Below, piece after piece: positions 1-6,813 of a stretch of 33,943 nucleotides of DNA. Below the pieces are notes generated by a model that saw nothing but the letters and a program-made list of their open reading frames with translations, searched no databases and was not told the origin of the DNA. Source of the DNA: an uncultured Clostridia bacterium (GTDB lineage: Bacteria; Bacillota; Clostridia; Christensenellales; Aristaeellaceae); contig CAMJUL010000044.1 in NCBI GenBank assembly GCA_946408995.1, forward strand, positions 1 through 33,943, given 5' to 3'. Both the position numbers and the translations under genes were made by a program. Numbering within the stretch: the stretch's first letter is position 1; each line of letters starts with the position of its first letter.

Positions 1-106
1 TTCAACTTGCTTTTACTTCCTCAATCTTGCGTCTCGCGGTGCAAGTGACCAAATGCGCAGCCTCATTCGACACAGTCCCGCCGGCCACTTGCCGCCGACG
101 GGGCGC

Positions 107-820
107 TTATTTGAGCCAGCTTTCCTTTTGGGTATGGAGGAGTGCCTCGAAAATCAGCATGTCATCGGTCGTGGTGATCTTGATGTTGGTTTCCGAGCCT
201 TTGGAAAAGTAGACGGTCTCCCCCAGCATCTGCATCAGCGTACAGGAAGCGGCCGTATTGGCGATCCCCCGTTTCTTCGCTTCCTCATGCGCCCAAAGAA
301 GCTTCCTCAGCGTATAGGTGTGGGGGGTCTGCGTACGGAACAGCTGTTCCCTCGGGATGGAAACCGTTGAGGAAAAGCCGTCATCACTGCTGCGGAAAAC
401 CGCCTCCACGCAGGGAATCGCCGCCACCGCGGAGCCATGGGAATAAAAGGTGGCCAGGGAGTTGGAGATGATCTCGCTGGATACCAGGCAGCGATTCCCG
501 TCATGGATCATCACGATATCCTCCGGGGACAGGTCTTCCGCCAGGGCCTTCAACCCGTTACAGATCGATTCCTGCCCGGTCACGCCCCCCGGAACGACCC
601 ATTTCAGCTTGGTGATATTGAACTGGGCGGCGTACGCCTTGAGCACAGCCCTCCATTCCGGAAGGGTCACGACCATGATCGCGTCGATCCCCGGATGATT
701 TTGAAACGCCTCCATCGTATGGATGATGAGCGGCTTGTTTTCCACATGGATAAACTGCTTTGGGATATCCTGGCCCATCCGCGTTCCTGTCCCTGCCGCT
801 GTCAGCAATGCTACCGTCAC
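107..820 (-). CDS. IspD/TarI-family cytidylyltransferase
   Basis: The 237-residue product has the nucleotidyltransferase signature AAGTGTRMG followed by PKQF at its N-terminus. The family uses CTP to activate a sugar or polyol phosphate (methylerythritol 4-phosphate for IspD, ribitol 5-phosphate for TarI). I chose the GTG start at 820 because GGGAGG lies just upstream and the family begins with exactly this VALLTAAG segment; a longer in-frame extension to 985 has no family similarity. The motif usually read as HDAARP or HDAVRP is HDGNRC here (about residues 100-105), and the C-terminal TTTDDM segment replaces the usual TxPxD/TDD region. It is the last gene of the minus-strand group, 208 bp after glmM and behind hairpins, so cotranscription is uncertain. 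Substrate cannot be decided from sequence: methylerythritol phosphate, ribitol phosphate or another phosphate. Confidence 0.8.
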   Translation of the reverse strand: MTVALLTAAGTGTRMGQDIPKQFIHVENKPLIIHTMEAFQNHPGIDAIMVVTLPEWRAVLKAYAAQFNITKLKWVVPGGVTGQESICNGLKALAEDLSPEDIVMIHDGNRCLVSSEIISNSLATFYSHGSAVAAIPCVEAVFRSSDDGFSSTVSIPREQLFRTQTPHTYTLRKLLWAHEEAKKRGIANTAASCTLMQMLGETVYFSKGSETNIKITTTDDMLIFEALLHTQKESWLK

Positions 821-963
821 GTCGATCTCCCTCCCGTCCGCCCCACGCCGCCGGTCTCCCCAAAAGGACACGCGGCCTGTGCGCTCCCCTGCTTTCCTCA
901 CCGCGCGCCACCGCATCGAGGGTCCGGTTTTGCATCCGCCCCTTGGGCTTCCGGATGCGAAAG

Positions 964-1016
964 CCGCGCCGTAAGCGGCGCGCAAAGTGGGAAACGGGGA
1001 TGAACCTCATCCCCGC
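964..1016 (-). terminator. Two hairpins downstream of glmM
   Basis: On the minus strand the glmM stop is followed by a 9-bp stem (CGGGGATGA pairing with TCATCCCCG, 995-1015) and then TTTCCC. A second stem of CGCGCCG/CGGCGCG with a 4-base loop (about 965-982) precedes CTTTCG. The T runs are short, so they may terminate only partly and set a lower level for the cytidylyltransferase gene. Confidence 0.4.
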
Positions 1017-1028
1017 TCTGTAAAAACC

Positions 1029-2375
1029 TCAGGCCAGATGGCCTTTTTTCGCGATCACGTCGATCACCTGGTCCACGTACTTCCGGCAGATCTCGTCGCT
1101 TTCCGCTTCCACCATCACCCGGATCACCGGCTCCGTTCCGCTCTCCCTCACCAGGATGCGGCCCGTATCGCCCAGCACTTCCGATACCGCCTTCACCGCC
1201 TTCTGCACGTCCGGGTCGTTCTGCGCTTCCGGCTTGCTCTTCACACGCACGTTCTTGAGCACCTGCGGATAGAACACCACCGGCGCCGCCAGTTCCGACA
1301 TCGGCTTCTCCTTGGCCAGCATTACCTCCATCAGCTTCAGCGACGTCAGGATCCCGTCCCCGGTCGTTTCGTACTTCAGGAAGATCGTGTGCCCGCTCTG
1401 CTCGCCGCCCAGCCGGTTCCCCGTCTGCACCATGTTCTCATAGACGTACTTGTCGCCTACCTTCGTTTTCTCGTATTCGATCCCAACCTTGTCCAGCGCC
1501 TTGTACAGCCCGAAGTTGCTCATCACCGTGGTGACCACCTTGTTGTTCAACAGGTTTCCGCGCTCCTTCATGTACAATCCGTAGATATACAGGGTATGGT
1601 CTCCCGTGACCACATTCCCCTTTTCGTCCACCGCCAGGCACCGGTCCGCGTCTCCGTCGTAAGCAAATCCCACGTCCAGTCCGTTCTCCACCACATATTT
1701 CTGCAGGTGCTCGATGTGCGTCGACCCGCAGTCCGTGTTGATGTTCAGTCCGTCCGGCTCCGCGTTTATCACATACGTCTTCGCTCCCAGCGCGTCAAAC
1801 ACGCCCTTGGCGATCTGCCAAGCCGCGCCGTTCGCGCAGTCCAGGCCTACCTTGACTCCCTTGAAGCTGTACTTGCTCATCGAAATCAGGTGTCCGATAT
1901 ACCGGTTCCGACCCGCTACATAGTCCACCGTCCGGCCGATCTTCTCCTTCTCCGCGATCGGGATTTCGATCTTCCCGTCGATGTAGTCCTCCACCTTCAG
2001 GATCGTTTCCTCTTCCATCTTCTCCCCGTTCCCGTTCAGCAGCTTGATGCCGTTGTCGTAAAACGGGTTGTGGCTCGCTGAAATCATGATCCCGCAGTCA
2101 AAGTCGTCCACCCGCGTGATGTACGCCACCGACGGCGTCGTCGTCACGTGCATGATATACGCGTCCGCTCCCGACGCCATCAGCCCCGTGCACAGCGCGT
2201 ATTCAAACATATACGAGCTTCTCCGCGTGTCCTTCCCGATGACCACCTTCGCCTTTTTCCCCTGGTTCGCTCCGTAATACCACCCAAGGAACCGGCCGAT
2301 CTGGATCGCGTGCTCGAACGTCAGGTCCTTGTTCGCTTCCCCCCGAAAACCGTCCGTTCCAAAATACTTGCCCAT
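1029..2375 (-). CDS. glmM: Phosphoglucosamine mutase
   Basis: GlmM interconverts glucosamine-6-phosphate and glucosamine-1-phosphate in the cytoplasmic pathway to UDP-GlcNAc. The 448-residue product has the family's normal length and all its landmarks: the N-terminal KYFGTDGFRG, the phosphoserine loop ISASHNP with Ser101, the metal-binding DGDADR, the sugar-binding GGEQSGH and the C-terminal phosphate-binding RESGTEP. The ATG at 2375 overlaps the upstream stop by one base (TGATG), which signals translational coupling to the acetyltransferase gene. It is the third gene of an operon headed by a glmS ribozyme, so its expression should fall when GlcN6P is abundant. Confidence 0.95.
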   Translation of the reverse strand: MGKYFGTDGFRGEANKDLTFEHAIQIGRFLGWYYGANQGKKAKVVIGKDTRRSSYMFEYALCTGLMASGADAYIMHVTTTPSVAYITRVDDFDCGIMISASHNPFYDNGIKLLNGNGEKMEEETILKVEDYIDGKIEIPIAEKEKIGRTVDYVAGRNRYIGHLISMSKYSFKGVKVGLDCANGAAWQIAKGVFDALGAKTYVINAEPDGLNINTDCGSTHIEHLQKYVVENGLDVGFAYDGDADRCLAVDEKGNVVTGDHTLYIYGLYMKERGNLLNNKVVTTVMSNFGLYKALDKVGIEYEKTKVGDKYVYENMVQTGNRLGGEQSGHTIFLKYETTGDGILTSLKLMEVMLAKEKPMSELAAPVVFYPQVLKNVRVKSKPEAQNDPDVQKAVKAVSEVLGDTGRILVRESGTEPVIRVMVEAESDEICRKYVDQVIDVIAKKGHLA

Positions 2376-3040
2376 CAGTCCCGTTCCTCCTTGTGGATGA
2401 TCTCTCCGTTGTTTTTCCAGATGCTCTTCTCCGGCACCACGCCCCGCACGCACGACGTGGGATATACGTTGCTGTGCCGTCCGATCACCGTCCCCGGATT
2501 GCACACCGCGTTGCAGCCCACCTCTACATAGTCTCCCAGCATCGCTCCAAACTTCTTCAGCCCCGTTTCGCACTGCTCCGTGCCGTTGTGCACCACCACC
2601 AGCTTTTTGTCGGACTTGACGTTGCTGGTGATCGACCCGGCCCCCATATGGCTGTAATATCCCAGGATGCTGTCCCCTACGTAATTGTAATGCGGCGTCT
2701 GCACGTGGTCAAACAAGATCACGTTTTTCAATTCCACGCTGTTGCCTACCACGCAGTCCGCGCCCACCAGCGCGGATCCGCGGATGAAGGCTCCGTGCCG
2801 CACCTCGGTGTTCGGCCCGATGATGCACGGCGCGCCAAGGTACGCCGACGGGAAGACCGTCGCCGTCCTGTGCACCCACACGTGCTCCTTTACTTCCTCA
2901 TATTCCTCCCCAAGGGTCGGCCCAAGCGACAGGATCATCTCCTTGATCCCCTTCAGCGCCTCCCAGGGATACTTAAACCCGCGCAGGTAGGACGCGGCCA
3001 AAGTATGCTCCAGGTCATACATTTCTTCTATCGTGTACAT
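2375..3040 (-). CDS. Stand-alone left-handed beta-helix acetyltransferase (GlmU C-terminal-like)
   Basis: The 221-residue product has a helical N-terminal segment (residues 1-60) and then isoleucine/valine-spaced hexapeptide turns typical of left-handed beta-helix acyltransferases (about 60-210, e.g. APCIIGPNTEVRHGAFIRG and GDYVEVGCNAVCNPGTVIG). It resembles the C-terminal acetyltransferase half of GlmU and similar short proteins often annotated as UDP-GlcNAc pyrophosphorylase, but no uridylyltransferase domain is present. Between nagB and glmM it probably acetylates glucosamine-1-phosphate with acetyl-CoA. Its ATG follows the nagB TAA with no gap, and the Shine-Dalgarno AAGGAAGGAG lies inside the end of nagB. 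Which enzyme supplies the uridylyl transfer step is not visible here. Confidence 0.8.
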   Translation of the reverse strand: MYTIEEMYDLEHTLAASYLRGFKYPWEALKGIKEMILSLGPTLGEEYEEVKEHVWVHRTATVFPSAYLGAPCIIGPNTEVRHGAFIRGSALVGADCVVGNSVELKNVILFDHVQTPHYNYVGDSILGYYSHMGAGSITSNVKSDKKLVVVHNGTEQCETGLKKFGAMLGDYVEVGCNAVCNPGTVIGRHSNVYPTSCVRGVVPEKSIWKNNGEIIHKEERD

Positions 3041-3832
3041 TTACAGCCGCTCCTTCCTTTCGATATCCAGGAAATACTTGTAGGTATCCACCGTCAATTC
3101 CCCGCAGGCCGCCTCATCGCAGGCGATGATCGCTCCGTTGTGGTACTGCAGCGCGCTGCAGGTCCACTTCTGGCTCACATTCCCTTCCACCGTCGCCGCC
3201 AGGGCCCTCGCCTTGTTGTGACCGTTGATCAGGATCAGCACCTCTTTGGAATCAAACACCGTGCCCACCCCAACCGACAGCGCCTGCGCAGGAACCGCCT
3301 CCGGGTCGTTGCCGAAGAACCGGCTGTTGACGATCCGCGTATCAGTCGTCAGGCTGCGAAGCCCCGTCCGGCTCGCAAGGCTCGTAAACGGCTCGTTGAA
3401 GGCGATATGACCGTCCACGCCGATGCCGCCCATGAACAGGTCGATCCCGCAGTAAGACGCGATGGCTTCCTCGTACTTGCGGCACTCCTCCTCCGGGTCC
3501 TCCGCCATGCCGTTGAGGATGTGGATGTTCTCCGGCTTCATATCCACCAGGTGATCGAAGAAGTTGTCATGCATAAAGTACCAGTAGCTCTGGTCGTGCT
3601 CATGGGGAAGCCCCACGTATTCGTCCATGTTGAAGGTGACCACGTTGGCAAAGGATACCTCCCCGGCCTGGTTCATCCGCGCCAGCTCCTTGTATACCCC
3701 GATGGGGCTGGAACCGGTGGGCAGCCCCAGCACGAAGGGCCGCGCTTCCTTGTGGTTCCGGATCTTTGCAGCGATATAGTGGGCCGCCCAAAGGCACATG
3801 TTCTGATAATTTTCCTGGATCACAACGCGCAT
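3041..3832 (-). CDS. nagB: Glucosamine-6-phosphate deaminase/isomerase
   Basis: NagB reversibly converts GlcN6P and water into fructose-6-phosphate and ammonia. The 263-residue product has normal family length and shows the phosphate-binding GLPTGSSP, the catalytic NMDEYVGL aspartate, and the GVDGHIAFNEP segment with the ring-opening Asp/His/Glu group. The ATG at 3832 is chosen because AAGGAG lies 11 bases upstream; an earlier in-frame ATG at 3859 has no good site. It is the first gene of the operon, directly behind a glmS ribozyme. A catabolic deaminase should be induced, not shut off, by GlcN6P, so the context suggests the reaction runs toward GlcN6P synthesis. That direction is inference; the family assignment is firm. 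Confidence 0.93.
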   Translation of the reverse strand: MRVVIQENYQNMCLWAAHYIAAKIRNHKEARPFVLGLPTGSSPIGVYKELARMNQAGEVSFANVVTFNMDEYVGLPHEHDQSYWYFMHDNFFDHLVDMKPENIHILNGMAEDPEEECRKYEEAIASYCGIDLFMGGIGVDGHIAFNEPFTSLASRTGLRSLTTDTRIVNSRFFGNDPEAVPAQALSVGVGTVFDSKEVLILINGHNKARALAATVEGNVSQKWTCSALQYHNGAIIACDEAACGELTVDTYKYFLDIERKERL

Positions 3833-3887
3833 AGTATCAATCGCTCCTTGATTTTGCAATATTATGATGGTGTTAAGAGAACCTCTG

Positions 3888-4030
3888 TTACGGTCTTGAT
3901 TCCGCTTTTTGCTTTCTCTTTAACGACGCACCGTCCGGCCCTTTTCCAGGCCCAGACCGCCGTGGCAGCATCCGCCGAATCTTTCGATGACTGCCATCCC
4001 TCGTCACCCACTATGTGGCCCGGCGCTAAT
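3888..4030 (-). ncRNA. glmS ribozyme (GlcN6P-responsive self-cleaving riboswitch)
   Basis: Read on the minus strand, the nagB leader contains the conserved glmS core in order: the cleavage-site segment AGCGCC (cleavage expected between 4027 and 4026), a short P1 hairpin CCAC-AUA-GUGG, GGUGACGAGGG, a GGCAG/CUGCC stem enclosing AUCGAAAGAU, then UUCGGCGGAUG and CUGCCACGGC. A P3-like arm follows (GUCUGGGCC with GGGCCGGAC), then an A-rich 3' part. Known glmS ribozymes use GlcN6P as a cofactor for self-cleavage, and the cleaved mRNA is then degraded. The gene that follows is nagB, not glmS, which is unusual. Confidence 0.9.
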
Positions 4031-4075
4031 CTCTCCCCCGGTCCTTCTGCCCGGGATGCAAAGTTTTAACGTATA

Positions 4076-4105
4076 ATTATAATGGGTTTCGTCCGGGTCC
4101 GTCAA
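4076..4105 (-). promoter_or_regulatory. Promoter of the nagB operon
   Basis: The minus strand reads TTGACG (4105-4100), 18 bases, then TATAAT (4081-4076), close to the sigma-A consensus. Transcription would start near 4069, about 40 bases before the ribozyme cleavage site. Confidence 0.8.
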
Positions 4106-4556
4106 TGAAAATATATGGAAAAACGGCTCCCATCTTCTGGAAGTCCCGGTACCGGCTTCCGTCTTTCCCGCCTGCAGCGTCCCGCTGCCTGCGGCATCCT
4201 GCCGGTGCCACTCGGGCATCCCTGCCCCGGGAAGCGTCCTGGACGCGTCCCAATGATGCCCCGATCCGGATCTCCGCAGTGAAGCTTCCTTATATAATAT
4301 GTGCATCCCTTATGTGCCCCGGATCGCCGTTTCTTTCTGTCTTGAAGGCCGTGGCGTCGGGCGGCATCAAGTCTCTCCTGGATGCGGCGTCCGGATCGGC
4401 GGTCCCTCCTTCCCGGTCCGCTCCTGCCCTGCCTGCGTTCTCCTTTGCAAACGGACGGCCAAACAAGATCCAAAAAGATTTTACATTTTGCTGCCACCCC
4501 GCCTCCGCCCTGCGTATCAAAGAGTGTAAATCATCAATTGAAGGGAGATCATCACC
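4106..4556. other. Gene-free stretch between divergent units
   Basis: About 450 bp between the nagB promoter and the first leader-peptide gene. I see no convincing reading frame. Several short GC-rich hairpins occur on the minus strand (for example GCAGC-GGGAC-GCTGC) and an AT-rich TATATAATATG lies near 4292. The motif GATTTTACATT near 4477-4487 recurs upstream of the second peptide gene (near 4780). No clear promoter for the first peptide gene could be placed, and no known RNA family was recognised. Confidence 0.4.
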
Positions 4557-4736
4557 ATGGAAAACCTGCTGAAAAGCATTTTTGATTATCAGAAATTTGA
4601 AGGGAACAAGGCCCTGCAGAGCGTTATCGATTCCGTTCACGCCCGGTATGCCGTCAAGGAGCTGAACCTGGACGAACTGGAATTTGTCTCCGCCGCCGGC
4701 ATCATCGAAAAGGATCCCAGGAAGGAAGACCTGTAA
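4557..4736 (+). CDS. Small leader-type peptide with Ala-Ala-Gly motif (paralogue 1)
   Basis: A 59-residue product. Residues 1-48 form a leader-like region containing FDYQKFEGNKALQS, VIDSVHARYAV and the helix-plus-cleavage pattern LDELEFVSAAG. This resembles double-glycine leaders of the LxxxELxxVxGG type that C39-peptidase exporters cut. The remaining tail is 11 charged residues, with no Cys, Ser or Thr to modify. The first 48 residues match the paralogue at 5003 in 37 positions, whereas the tails are unrelated: a conserved leader with a variable product. The start has AAGGGAGA upstream. A C39-type NHLM exporter is encoded downstream (10495). It could be an exported signal, a RiPP-like precursor or a regulator of the sigma factor; none is proven. 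Confidence 0.7.
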   Translation: MENLLKSIFDYQKFEGNKALQSVIDSVHARYAVKELNLDELEFVSAAGIIEKDPRKEDL

Positions 4737-4740
4737 TCCT

Positions 4741-4814
4741 TCCGGAACGCGTTCCGGACAGACGCCTCCCATTTTCCCGGATTTTTACATTCTTTCTGTC
4801 CGGAACCCTTTTTT
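4741..4814 (+). terminator. Terminator after the first peptide gene
   Basis: The arm GTTCCGGACAG (4751-4761) pairs perfectly with CTGTCCGGAAC (4796-4806), followed by CC and six T residues (4809-4814). The first arm is also part of the palindrome TCCGGAACGCGTTCCGGA (4741-4758), so an alternative fold exists. The T run touches the first operator repeat of the next promoter. Confidence 0.6.
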
Positions 4815-4847
4815 GTTGGACATCTGTTGGACAAGCTATGGTATAAT
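4814..4847 (+). promoter_or_regulatory. Promoter with tandem TGTTGGACA repeats
   Basis: TGTTGGACA occurs at 4814-4822 and again at 4825-4833, a period of exactly 11 bp. TATAAT (4842-4847) begins 8 bp after the second repeat. No good -35 hexamer is present, so the repeats take its place. This is the published layout of SARP-activated promoters. The same layout occurs at 20454-20487. Transcription would start near 4854 and cover the second peptide gene and the sigma factor. Confidence 0.75.
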
Positions 4848-5002
4848 GCCTTCCGTAAATCAGCAAATTGTCCGCGCAAGGAGCCGGGCATCCTCCCGGT
4901 TCCATCCCGCGCCTCCTTTCCCGGCCCCAAGCCGTCCGGGAAAGGGACTTCAAAGCCCTATTGCGGCCCTTTCGCCGCCAAACGTTGAAGGGAGACACCG
5001 CC

Positions 5003-5197
5003 ATGGACAAGACATTGAAACGCCTTTTTGATTTCCAGAAGTTTGAAGGCAACAAGGAATTGCAAAGCGTGATCGACTCCGTTCACGCCCGCTACGCGGT
5101 CCGGGAACTGGACCTGGATGAAATGGACTTCGTTTCCGCCGCCGGCAATCCGGACCTTCCTGCAAAAAACAAAGATCAGGAGAAGAAGTTTCAATGA
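5003..5197 (+). CDS. Small leader-type peptide with Ala-Ala-Gly motif (paralogue 2)
   Basis: A 64-residue product with the same 48-residue leader as the peptide at 4557 (37 of 48 identical), including FDFQKFEGNKELQS, VIDSVHARYAV and LDEMDFVSAAG. After the Ala-Ala-Gly comes a different, 16-residue lysine/aspartate/asparagine-rich tail. The ribosome-binding segment TTGAAGGGAGA is nearly identical to that of the first copy, so the duplication includes upstream sequence. Its TGA overlaps the ATG of the ECF sigma factor (ATGA), which ties its translation to that regulator. The likely path is leader cleavage after AAG and export by the NHLM transporter encoded downstream. An alternative is a small partner of the sigma factor that is not exported. 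Confidence 0.75.
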   Translation: MDKTLKRLFDFQKFEGNKELQSVIDSVHARYAVRELDLDEMDFVSAAGNPDLPAKNKDQEKKFQ

Positions 5198-5682
5198 CCG
5201 TTACGCTGTTGGAAAAGATCTACACGGCATATCATGACAAGGTGATGGGCTATATCCGCGCCAGGGTACGCAGCGGGGCGGACGCGGAGGATCTTTGCGC
5301 GGACGTGTTTGAGAAGATCCAGCGCAAGCTGGGGGATTACGACCCCTCCAAGGCCGCCGTCGGCACCTGGGTCTTCACCATCACCCGCAACACGGTCATC
5401 GACCATTTCCGGCGGACCCGTCCCTCCGAGGAACTGGATGAAACCCTGCCCGACGATGAAATGGTCGTGGAAAAAGACCTTCTGAAAACCGAGACTCTGG
5501 GGGAGCTGGCCGCCGCCCTGAAAAAACTGCCCCAGCAGCTGATGGATATCGTGGTGCTCAGGTACTATGACGGCAAGCCTCTGACGGAGATCGCCCAGAT
5601 GATGGGGCTGAGCTACGGCGCGGTCAAGCTGCGCCACCAGAACGCCCTGCTGCTTCTCAAGGAACATATGGGCCAGGCCTGA
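5194..5682 (+). CDS. ECF-type RNA polymerase sigma factor
   Basis: The 162-residue product has the two-domain ECF build. Region 2 spans about residues 12-72 and includes DAEDLCADVFEKI and GTWVFTITRNTVIDHFRR. Region 4 spans about 108-160, with LPQQLMDIVVLRYYDGKPLTEIA and a helix-turn-helix ending in GAVKLRHQNALLLLK. No anti-sigma factor gene is adjacent; instead the gene is coupled by a 4-base overlap to the small peptide before it, with the VanZ-like membrane protein 29 bp after. Its target promoters are not identifiable here. It may control the peptide/export locus or a cell-envelope response. Confidence 0.9.
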   Translation: MTVTLLEKIYTAYHDKVMGYIRARVRSGADAEDLCADVFEKIQRKLGDYDPSKAAVGTWVFTITRNTVIDHFRRTRPSEELDETLPDDEMVVEKDLLKTETLGELAAALKKLPQQLMDIVVLRYYDGKPLTEIAQMMGLSYGAVKLRHQNALLLLKEHMGQA

Positions 5683-5711
5683 GGACTTCCCCTTCCCTGT
5701 CAGGAGACCCC

Positions 5712-6797
5712 ATGAAACTGAACGCCAACAGCCTTCAAGTCAACCTGCTCATCACCGGCCTTGTGCTGGTGATGGTTTTTGTGTTGCCCTGGGTGGACCG
5801 GTTCGTCTGCCGGAAGCTGGGGCTGAACCTGGAAGGAGGCGTCAGTCCCCGTCCGGACGCGGAGCGGCTGCTCCGTCTGCGGCAGTGCGTGCTTTACGCG
5901 CTCTTTGGGGGATACCTGTTCCTTTTGACCTGGGTCGCCTTCTTTTCCCGTTCGGCGGCGTCGGACTACCGGGTTCATGTGGCGCTGTTTGAGGATCTTC
6001 AAAAATCCGTCCGGATCGATTTCGGCTTCCTGGAGACGCTCCGTATCCTTTTTACGGAGGGCTTCCGGGAGGCCTTTTCCCATATTCGCGTCGTCAAAGC
6101 CGCCGACATCGCCCAGGTCTACATGAACGTGCTTCTGTTCGTCCCCCTTGGCTATCTGCTGCCCTACCTTTTCCCCTTCTTCCGCGCCCGGGTTTCCTGG
6201 CTTCCGACGGTCACGGGGTTTCTTCTGGCCCTGTTTATCGAAAACCTGCAGCTGATCACCCGCCGCGGGTTTTATGACATGGACGACCTGGTCAGCAACA
6301 CCCTCGGCGCTTTTTTGGGGCAGATCCTGTTCGTCGCCTTCGCCTATGTGGTCACCCATCCCCATTGGCGGCAGGAAGTACAATCCTACCGCCGCTGGAA
6401 ACGGAATGCCAGAAAGCGCACCCTCTATCCCTTTGCCCGCAGGGTCAGCCTGAGCCGGACGGAGCTTGAAGCCTCCAGCGAGGAGGAAATCTGGGATTTT
6501 TACGTGATGAAGCTGGGATTCCGCCTGAAAAAGCAGCTTGTGCCCCTGGACAGTCCCGGCACGGATCTGCTGTTGGAAATGGGCCGGCTCCAGGTGGCTG
6601 TGCATTGCGTGAATCATGCCCTGACAAGAGAAAACCAGGGCCTGACCCTTTCCGTCCGCAAGCTTCGCCCCATCCTCCGCAGGCTTGAGGAAAACGGAAT
6701 CCCCACCGGTCCAGTGACCCAGGATCCCTTTACCGGTCTGCGCTGCGTCTGTTTCAGCGGCCCGGACAATGTGCGCATCACCGTCATCGAAAAATGA
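5712..6797 (+). CDS. VanZ-family membrane protein with C-terminal VOC-like domain
   Basis: A 361-residue product. The N-terminal part (about residues 10-215) has several membrane segments and the VanZ-like core: YMNVLLFVPLGYLLPYLFPF, then FIENLQLITRRGFYDMDDLVSNTLG. VanZ-type proteins are linked to glycopeptide tolerance and envelope functions, but the biochemical role is not settled. The C-terminal part (about 245-361) is soluble and resembles a VOC/glyoxalase-fold half: DFYVMKLGF near its start, then LRRLEENGI, GPV and GLRCVCFSGPDNVRITVIE. The fusion is unusual. It lies between the ECF sigma factor and a YdcF-like gene (16 bp gap to the next ATG), probably in one operon. VanZ assignment is good; the VOC call is by pattern only. 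Confidence 0.8.
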   Translation: MKLNANSLQVNLLITGLVLVMVFVLPWVDRFVCRKLGLNLEGGVSPRPDAERLLRLRQCVLYALFGGYLFLLTWVAFFSRSAASDYRVHVALFEDLQKSVRIDFGFLETLRILFTEGFREAFSHIRVVKAADIAQVYMNVLLFVPLGYLLPYLFPFFRARVSWLPTVTGFLLALFIENLQLITRRGFYDMDDLVSNTLGAFLGQILFVAFAYVVTHPHWRQEVQSYRRWKRNARKRTLYPFARRVSLSRTELEASSEEEIWDFYVMKLGFRLKKQLVPLDSPGTDLLLEMGRLQVAVHCVNHALTRENQGLTLSVRKLRPILRRLEENGIPTGPVTQDPFTGLRCVCFSGPDNVRITVIEK

Positions 6798-6813
6798 TTC
6801 CGGGGGCGAAACC

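Noticed and set aside
987-2081. Long plus-strand open frame opposite glmM
   Set aside because: It is histidine/valine/arginine-rich, has no ribosome-binding site or domain, and lies fully opposite an intact glmM. Similar long frames opposite 10534-12702, 13119-14690 and 14919-16862 were rejected for the same reason.
4110-4310. Candidate structured RNA on the minus strand
   Set aside because: Several small hairpins and a TTTTT follow, but no long-range stem or known core (6S, SRP, tmRNA) could be built.
4796-4840. ECF-type promoter (GGAAC plus GTC) for autoregulation by the sigma factor
   Set aside because: GGAAC occurs at 4802, but no matching -10 is at the right distance, and the sequence is better explained by the terminator and tandem repeats.
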